A stretch of 10,106 nucleotides of DNA from Bacillota bacterium (GTDB taxonomy: Bacteria; Bacillota_A; Clostridia; Lachnospirales; Lachnospiraceae). Positions within the stretch are counted from its first letter, which is position 1. Every line of letters starts with the position of its first letter. Under the pieces are notes generated by a model that did no database searches, was not told the DNA's origin, and saw only the letters and a program-made list of their open reading frames with translations. The DNA lies in NCBI GenBank assembly GCA_023443925.1, contig JAEZSL010000370.1:1-10106 (forward strand), given 5' to 3'. Of the stretch, positions 6,327-10,106 are shown one piece after another. Both the position numbers and the translations under genes were made by a program.

Positions 6327-6604
6327 TATAGCAGTTTATTAAACCTCAGCAAGGCCTTATTATTGAATCAAGCCCCGACAGTGCATGGTTTTTTCCAAAA
6401 GTAATGTCTGCATATCCTATTGTTTGGGCTTTTACCTCATAGGACACAGTTTCCTTGGAAACAGAAAAGTCCGGCCTTTACTTCTAATGTATACCTTTTC
6501 ACGAAAAAGATGAAAAGATTCTGCATTATGTATCGGCCAGACTTAATTTTTATTATCACTGCAATATGTTCACAAATATCAGGGAATTTCTTCCCTGTAA
6601 ATGA
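6327..6604. other. Intergenic region between the Crp/Fnr promoter and the superoxide reductase gene
   Basis: No gene is supported here. A 62-codon plus-strand frame at 6420-6608 has no ribosome binding site and overlaps predicted terminators, so it was not called. The region contains hairpins that probably end the superoxide reductase transcript (6467-6544 and 6580-6597). Confidence 0.6.
6467..6597 (-). terminator. Terminator region of the rubrerythrin/superoxide reductase transcript
   Basis: Directly after the stop codon is CAGGGAA-TTTC-TTCCCTG (6580-6597), a neat stem lacking a U-run. Further on, minus-strand AAGTCTGGCC (6544-6535) pairs with GGCCGGACTT (6476-6467), ten pairs with one G-U, and is followed by TTCTGTTT. 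The loop encloses a second hairpin (CTTTTCA/TGAAAAG). Termination is likely in this stretch, but which hairpin does it is uncertain. Confidence 0.5.
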
Positions 6605-6988
6605 TTAAATTTCTGTTTTCCATAATCCGTGGAGGTTGCAAAGTTCATAAGCCGCCACTGGTTTTTCATTATTTAGTACAAAAACCGCCTCAGGCTTTTC
6701 TCCCGGATTTAAGTATTTTAACTGGAAGCCTTTATCTGTCTCCAGATAAATCCACTGGATAAAATGCTCCGGTAACATAGGATGTGCAACACTGCCTACC
6801 GTAACGGTTACGGTATCGCCTTGTACATCAACAACCGGAAGATGTTTTTCTGTTGCTGCTTCCGTCGTATTGGCAAATAATTCAGTCATCGCATCACCGC
6901 AGCAGGTAAGCGGAGCACCGGATTCATGCAGTAAAGTTACCAGATTGCCGCAATGCTTGCATACAAAAAATTTTGGTTCTTTCTTCAT
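6605..6988 (-). CDS. dfx: Desulfoferrodoxin (two-iron superoxide reductase)
   Basis: A 127-residue cytoplasmic superoxide reductase, which reduces superoxide to H2O2 without making O2, with electrons from rubredoxin. The N-terminal desulforedoxin domain has all four centre-I cysteines (C10, C13, C29, C30). The catalytic centre II has H49, H69, H75, C117 and H120 (EKHLP, VAHPM, EHF, ELCNLHG). The active-site E47 and K48 are also kept. It is therefore a complete 2Fe-type enzyme of normal length. AGGAG lies about seven bases before the ATG. It starts 38 bases after the rubrerythrin stop codon on the same strand, with only a small hairpin (7004-7019) between, so the two are likely co-transcribed and act in series: superoxide to H2O2 to water. 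Confidence 0.97.
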   Translation of the reverse strand: MKKEPKFFVCKHCGNLVTLLHESGAPLTCCGDAMTELFANTTEAATEKHLPVVDVQGDTVTVTVGSVAHPMLPEHFIQWIYLETDKGFQLKYLNPGEKPEAVFVLNNEKPVAAYELCNLHGLWKTEI

Positions 6989-7026
6989 TGTAAACTCCTA
7001 TCTGTGCGCTTAGGCACACCTTTAAA

Positions 7027-7566
7027 TTAATAGTTCTGGGCCAATACTCTGAAATAAGCCTTGGGATGATCACAAACCGGACATTTTTCCGGAGCTTTCT
7101 TACCGATATGTATATGTCCGCAGTTGTTACACTGCCATATGGTATCTCCATCTTTCGAGAATACCAGGCCGTCTTCTACGTTAGCTAAAAGCTTACGGTA
7201 TCTCTCCTCATGTTCTTTTTCAATCTTAGCAACCGCTTCAAAAAGCCAGGCAATACGGTCAAAGCCTTCTTCTTTTGCTTCCTTTGCAAAATTAGCATAC
7301 ATGTCCGTCCATTCATAATGTTCACCGGAAGCCGCATCTAAAAGATTGGCAGCTGTGTCCGGCATACCGTCATGCAGCAGCTTGAACCAGATCTTGGCAT
7401 GTTCTTTTTCATTATTGGCAGTTTCTAAAAACAGATCGGCAATCTGTTCATAACCTTCTTTTTTTGCTTTGGAAGCATAGTAAGTATATTTATTTCTAGC
7501 CTCAGATTCACCCGCAAATGCGGCTTTCAAATTTGCTTCTGTTTTTGTTCCTTTTAATTCTTTCAT
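7027..7566 (-). CDS. rbr: Rubrerythrin
   Basis: A 179-residue rubrerythrin, a non-haem NADH-dependent type peroxidase that reduces H2O2 to water with electrons from rubredoxin. The ferritin-like four-helix domain has the diiron ligands E20, E53-x-x-H56, E85 and E116-x-x-H119. The C-terminal rubredoxin-like domain has two normal knuckles, C146-x2-C149 and C162-x2-C165. The ATG at 7566 has AAAGGAG seven bases upstream; a longer in-frame extension to 7668 runs through a terminator hairpin and is not coding. It lies downstream of rubredoxin, separated by that hairpin, and upstream of superoxide reductase. Confidence 0.98.
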   Translation of the reverse strand: MKELKGTKTEANLKAAFAGESEARNKYTYYASKAKKEGYEQIADLFLETANNEKEHAKIWFKLLHDGMPDTAANLLDAASGEHYEWTDMYANFAKEAKEEGFDRIAWLFEAVAKIEKEHEERYRKLLANVEDGLVFSKDGDTIWQCNNCGHIHIGKKAPEKCPVCDHPKAYFRVLAQNY

Positions 7567-7621
7567 GAAATGTCTCCTTTCGTAGTTCAATCCTGGTTTA
7601 ATTCCTTGTGATATAATTCTG

Positions 7622-7662
7622 AAAAGAGAGCCTGTACCAGCTATAAGTACCCGCTCTCTTTT
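7622..7662 (-). terminator. Terminator or attenuator between rubredoxin and rubrerythrin
   Basis: AAAAGAGAGC (7622-7631) and GCTCTCTTTT (7653-7662) form a perfect 10-bp stem with an inner GTAC/GTAC pairing. On the minus strand the stem ends in TTTTC. It starts 17 bases after the rubredoxin stop codon. I found no strong promoter between it and rubrerythrin, so partial read-through is likely. Confidence 0.75.
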
Positions 7663-7678
7663 ATTCATTTATATCAGA

Positions 7679-7834
7679 TTATACTTCGGTAAATGCGTCT
7701 TTCTCAAGTCCGCAAACTGGACAGCTCCAATCCTCCGGCAAATCTTCAAATGCTGTTCCAGGTTCAATTCCGTTATCAGGATCTCCTACTTCAGGATCAT
7801 AAACATAACCACAAGGGCATTCATACTTCTTCAT
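7679..7834 (-). CDS. Rubredoxin with C-x-C first knuckle
   Basis: A 51-residue cytoplasmic electron carrier with one iron held by four cysteines. The rubredoxin signature is clear ([25 protein letters not shown]36, CPVCG). The second knuckle is normal (C38-x2-C41). The first is C6-P7-C8 ([11 protein letters not shown]), one residue shorter than the usual C-x2-C; the codons TGC CCT TGT confirm it. The start at 7834 has GGAGG eight bases upstream; the upstream extension to 7927 runs through the promoter. It is the first gene of the rubrerythrin/superoxide reductase block and is the probable electron donor to those two proteins and to FprA. How the short knuckle affects iron binding is unknown. 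Confidence 0.95.
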   Translation of the reverse strand: MKKYECPCGYVYDPEVGDPDNGIEPGTAFEDLPEDWSCPVCGLEKDAFTEV

Positions 7835-7894
7835 TCTTAATACCTCCGTAATTTTATTTTTCTTTATCCATATTATGTTATAAAGATTAATACG

Positions 7895-7923
7895 ATTATA
7901 CCATAAAACCTGTACCCTGACAA
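7895..7923 (-). promoter_or_regulatory. Promoter of the rubredoxin-rubrerythrin-superoxide reductase block
   Basis: Minus strand: TTGTCA (7923-7918), a 17-bp spacer and perfect TATAAT (7900-7895) preceded by TGG (extended -10). It predicts a start near 7888 and a leader of about 54 bases. This is one of the best promoter matches in the window and fits high expression. No clear PerR-box palindrome was recognised in it. Confidence 0.85.
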
Positions 7924-7965
7924 CCATACAAAAGAATATTTAAATTAATCAGCAGGTTTTACAGC

Positions 7966-9000
7966 CTAAAAACAACGTTTCACTTCTTCTTTTTTGCAAT
8001 GTTCTAATTTAATGCACTGATAGCAAATTTCATTCTCAAGTGGTTTATCGTCAAAGTAATCCCTTAAATTCTGCAAAGTAATTTCTGCTATGTTATTTAA
8101 CGCTTCCCTGGTTAAGAATGCCTGATGGGATGTAACGATTACATTGGGCATGGAGATTAACCCGGATAAAATATCGTCCTGGATGATGGAATAGGATTTA
8201 TCCTCGTAGAAAAACTCGGTCTCCTCTTCGTAAACATCCAATGCCGCGCCTCCTACTTTCTCTTCTTTAATTGCATTTAACAGGTCTTCGCTGTTAATCA
8301 GGGCTCCTCTGGAGGTATTGATAATATATACCCCTTTTTTCATAAGTTCGAAGCTTTTCTTATTAAGCATATGATGGGTATCTTTCGTTAACGGGCAGTG
8401 GAGAGAAATAATATCGGATTCCCTGCACAGTTCATCCATTGATACATATTCGATACCGGACCCGCTTATGGGAAAGGGATCATATGCCAGTATTTTAAGG
8501 CCGAAGCCTTTGCAGATATCAACAAAAACCCGTCCGATTTTGCCGGTGCCGACAACACCCATGGTTTTACCGTGAAGATCAAAGCCGGTGAGCCCGGTTA
8601 AGCTGAAATTATGCTCTTTGGTCCGGTTGTAAGCCCGGTGAATCTTACGGTTTAACGTTAACAGCAGTGCTATAGCATGCTCTGCCACGGCATAAGGAGA
8701 ATATGCCGGCACTCTGACCACATGTATTTTATTATATGCTGCCTTAAAATCAATATTATTGTAGCCTGCGCAGCGCATTCCGATTATCCTGACACCATTC
8801 TCATACAAAATTTCTATGGTTTTGGCATCCACCGTATCATTTACAAATGCAACAGCTGCTTCATAGCCCTTGGTCATTACTGCCGTATCTGAATTTAGTT
8901 TCGGTTCATAATAATCAATTTCAAAACCAAATTTTTCTTTATAGGCATCAAAATAAATTCGGTCATACGGTTTCGTATCAAAGAAACATATCTTTCTCAT
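7966..9000 (-). CDS. ldhA: D-lactate dehydrogenase (D-2-hydroxyacid dehydrogenase family) with Cys-rich tail
   Basis: A 344-residue NAD-dependent enzyme interconverting pyruvate and D-lactate in the cytoplasm. It follows the E. coli LdhA pattern closely: RCAGYNN (76-82), VPAYSPYAVAEHA, the NAD-binding loop GTGKIG (151-156) with D174 after the next strand, and catalytic R231 (NTSRGAL), E260 and H292 (TSHQAFLT). After the usual family end (KPLENE) there is an extra tail of about 20 residues with C326, C329, C335 and C343. The start at 9000 (MRKICFFDTKPYD) fits family N-termini; an in-frame ATG at 9012 adds four residues and has AAAGG only one base away, so the exact start is uncertain. It lies 96 bases after mgsA on the same strand and can remove pyruvate-derived reducing power or process D-lactate made from methylglyoxal. 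Confidence 0.92.
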   Translation of the reverse strand: MRKICFFDTKPYDRIYFDAYKEKFGFEIDYYEPKLNSDTAVMTKGYEAAVAFVNDTVDAKTIEILYENGVRIIGMRCAGYNNIDFKAAYNKIHVVRVPAYSPYAVAEHAIALLLTLNRKIHRAYNRTKEHNFSLTGLTGFDLHGKTMGVVGTGKIGRVFVDICKGFGLKILAYDPFPISGSGIEYVSMDELCRESDIISLHCPLTKDTHHMLNKKSFELMKKGVYIINTSRGALINSEDLLNAIKEEKVGGAALDVYEEETEFFYEDKSYSIIQDDILSGLISMPNVIVTSHQAFLTREALNNIAEITLQNLRDYFDDKPLENEICYQCIKLEHCKKEEVKRCF

Positions 9001-9055
9001 ATTAAACACCATACCTTTCCAATAAAGCTTCCTGATTAAGAATAAATTCCTATCA

Positions 9056-9079
9056 AAAAGCCTATACTCGTATAGCGTT
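9056..9079 (-). terminator. Weak terminator or attenuator between mgsA and ldhA
   Basis: Minus strand: CTATA-CGAG-TATAG hairpin, extendable past a bulge by GC and AAA/TTT pairs, followed by TTTTT. The stem is short, so it probably lets part of the transcripts through to ldhA. Confidence 0.4.
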
Positions 9080-9096
9080 TCTTATATAGCCTTTCC

Positions 9097-9582
9097 TTAT
9101 TCAGGCTGAGAGAATTTTTCAATTCTTCCAAGCATGGTTTTATTAAAATTCTCAACTTTTCTGTCATATTCCTCATCCATATACTTGGATGCCAGCAGGA
9201 AATCAGCCGTTGCGGCATTATTTGCAATCGGAATATCATATACAACGGCAATACGCAGTAAAGCTTTTATATCCGGGTCATGAGGCTGGGATTCTAACGG
9301 GTCCCAGAAAAATACCACAAAATCAATATTTCCTTCTACAATTCTGGAACCAATCTGCTGGTCACCGCCTAAGGGGCCGCTGTTATAGCCTTTTACCGGA
9401 AGTCCGGTCCGTTCGGAGATCAGGCGGGCGGTTGTACCCGTACCGCATAAAAAGTGGTTTTTTAATATATCTTTATTTTTATCCGCCCACTTAACTAATT
9501 CCTGTTTCTTTCCATCATGGGCAATTAATGCAATGCTTTTTTTCTTACCTATTTTAAAAAATATATAATCGTCTAATAACAT
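9097..9582 (-). CDS. mgsA: Methylglyoxal synthase
   Basis: A 161-residue enzyme converting dihydroxyacetone phosphate to methylglyoxal and phosphate, the first step of the methylglyoxal bypass used when phosphate is short or sugar phosphates pile up. Family motifs are intact: IALIAHD (H22, D23), CGTGTTARL, SGPLGGDQQIG with catalytic base D74, FFWDPL (D94) and PHDPD (H101, D104). The length is close to the 152 residues of E. coli MgsA. AAAGGAGG lies about four bases before the ATG. It is the first gene of a probable mgsA-ldhA transcript; no glyoxalase gene is in the window, so the link from methylglyoxal to D-lactate would need enzymes encoded elsewhere. Confidence 0.97.
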   Translation of the reverse strand: MLLDDYIFFKIGKKKSIALIAHDGKKQELVKWADKNKDILKNHFLCGTGTTARLISERTGLPVKGYNSGPLGGDQQIGSRIVEGNIDFVVFFWDPLESQPHDPDIKALLRIAVVYDIPIANNAATADFLLASKYMDEEYDRKVENFNKTMLGRIEKFSQPE

Positions 9583-9635
9583 AGTGCCTCCTTTTAGTAT
9601 GCTGCAATACAGGTTGTTTTCTTCCTGGTAATTCT

Positions 9636-9664
9636 ATCATAATTGTTTTACCGGAAAAATGCAA
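9636..9664 (-). promoter_or_regulatory. mgsA promoter
   Basis: Minus strand: TTGCAT (9664-9659), a 17-bp spacer and TATGAT (9641-9636). It predicts a leader of about 45 bases ahead of mgsA. Each box matches consensus at four or five of six positions. Confidence 0.65.
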
Positions 9665-9798
9665 TCCAAAACTGCGAATAACAGCATCCTGTAACCCACC
9701 TGCTCTAAATCCTGCAGCACGGGCTTACACTTGGACGATAATGTAAATGATGATGTATAATTATAAATTCCCAGAATTTGAGAGAAATGCTTTTTTTC

Positions 9799-9827
9799 TT
9801 GTTATTGCATTTATTTTATGTTACAAT
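9799..9827 (+). promoter_or_regulatory. Citrate synthase promoter
   Basis: TTGTTA (9799-9804), a 17-bp spacer and TACAAT (9822-9827) with an upstream TG (extended -10). The start would fall near 9834, giving a leader of about 160 bases. Confidence 0.6.
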
Positions 9828-9831
9828 ATAC

Positions 9832-9841
9832 CTGTATACAG
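9832..9841. promoter_or_regulatory. Palindrome CTGTATACAG at the citrate synthase start site
   Basis: A perfect 10-bp palindrome sits just after the -10 box, on the expected transcription start. TGTATACA-type cores occur in operators of GntR-family repressors. No GntR gene is in the window, so the assignment is speculative. Confidence 0.4.
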
Positions 9842-9853
9842 TAAATTTCAAAA

Positions 9854-9966
9854 TACAACTTCAATTTAGTTTTCCTTATCCGTTTTCATGTAGAAACTGT
9901 ATATGTAAATTAATTCATATTTCTACATGTTTATTTATCTGTCCGTACAGCCATAATGAAGTTGTA
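9854..9966 (+). ncRNA. Structured 5' leader of citrate synthase (candidate cis-regulatory RNA)
   Basis: An outer 10-bp stem pairs TACAACTTCA (9854-9863) with TGAAGTTGTA (9957-9966). It encloses a 10-bp stem CATGTAGAAA/TTTCTACATG with a further ATATG/CATAT-type pairing inside, and a small CTGT-CCGT-ACAG hairpin. The layout is a closed multi-branch junction lying between the predicted start site and the ribosome binding site, about 20 bases short of AGGAGG. I do not recognise it as a known riboswitch class. Confidence 0.5.
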
Positions 9967-9996
9967 ATTTTACCCATTAACAAACAGGAGGTTATT

Positions 9997-10106
9997 ATGA
10001 GCAACAACACTTTTTCAACCATTACACCAGAAATATTAGCTTTGACCGATTTGTGTACTACGAATAGTACAATTGACCCTGCCCTTTACACAAAGTATGA
10101 TGTAAA
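9997..10106 (+). CDS. Citrate synthase (partial, N-terminus only)
   Basis: Only the first 36 codons are inside the window; the frame is open at the edge. The start MSNNTFSTITPEIL, followed by LTDLCTTNSTIDPALYTKYDV, resembles the N-terminus of clostridial citrate (Si)-synthases, where TPEI..L..LC...N.IDP.LY.KYDVKRGLR is typical. The enzyme condenses acetyl-CoA with oxaloacetate; in such anaerobes it feeds the oxidative branch to 2-oxoglutarate and glutamate. AGGAGG lies five bases before the ATG. The call rests on recognising a short segment, so the specific enzyme (citrate or 2-methylcitrate synthase) is not settled. Confidence 0.72.
   Translation, partial: MSNNTFSTITPEILALTDLCTTNSTIDPALYTKYDV

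Larger units (their letters stand above)
9583..9996. other. Divergent regulatory region between mgsA and citrate synthase
   Basis: About 410 bases with no gene. It holds the leftward mgsA promoter, the rightward citrate synthase promoter with a start-site palindrome, and a structured leader. I see nothing recognisable in 9665-9795. Confidence 0.7.

Noticed and set aside
6420..6608. 62-codon plus-strand open frame between the Crp/Fnr and superoxide reductase genes
   Set aside because: No ribosome binding site, no recognisable protein features, and it runs through predicted terminator hairpins of the opposite strand.
7567..7668. N-terminal extension of rubrerythrin
   Set aside because: The extra codons run through a 10-bp terminator stem and lack a ribosome binding site; MKELKG at 7566 has AAAGGAG at good spacing.
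9036..9251. 71-codon minus-strand frame near mgsA
   Set aside because: Overlaps the mgsA 3' end in another frame and has no family features or ribosome binding site.

Overview
The window looks like chromosomal DNA of an anaerobic, low-GC Clostridia member, probably Lachnospiraceae or a close relative. This rests on the AT-rich intergenic DNA, strong AGGAGG-type ribosome binding sites, and a dense set of strict-anaerobe oxygen-defence genes: flavodiiron protein, rubredoxin, rubrerythrin, two-iron superoxide reductase and small thioredoxins. No rRNA, tRNA, CRISPR array, transposase or phage gene was seen.

Layout, left to right. A LacI-family repressor (minus strand, cut by the left edge) is followed by about 800 bases of very AT-rich non-coding DNA. 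That stretch carries two near-identical 16-bp palindromes that look like LacI-family operators. Next come an amidase-signature hydrolase (minus), the flavodiiron oxygen/NO reductase FprA (minus, with its own promoter and terminator), and a plus-strand pair: a CPHC glutaredoxin/thioredoxin-like protein and thioredoxin. The pair converges on a Crp/Fnr-family regulator (minus). A minus-strand block follows in the order rubredoxin, rubrerythrin, superoxide reductase. Then come D-lactate dehydrogenase and methylglyoxal synthase (minus, mgsA first). At the right edge, the first 36 codons of a citrate synthase begin on the plus strand.

How the genes fit together. Rubredoxin is the known electron donor for FprA, rubrerythrin and superoxide reductase, so 3135-7834 reads as an O2, H2O2 and superoxide reduction module with thiol repair (thioredoxins) and a possible Crp/Fnr-type regulator. 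Methylglyoxal synthase and D-lactate dehydrogenase fit a methylglyoxal/D-lactate branch from triose phosphate.

Most unusual features. (1) The Crp/Fnr regulator is bracketed by two different tandem arrays. Ten 9-bp units, most reading AGGAGTATA in the mRNA sense, fill its predicted 5' leader and also encode a short Glu-Tyr-Lys-rich open frame ending on the regulator's own Shine-Dalgarno. Five 17-bp units follow its stop codon. (2) A nested inverted-repeat structure lies in the predicted 5' leader of citrate synthase. (3) The rubredoxin has a C-x-C first metal knuckle instead of the usual C-x2-C. (4) The D-lactate dehydrogenase has a four-cysteine C-terminal tail. All assignments are from reading the sequence; no database search was run.
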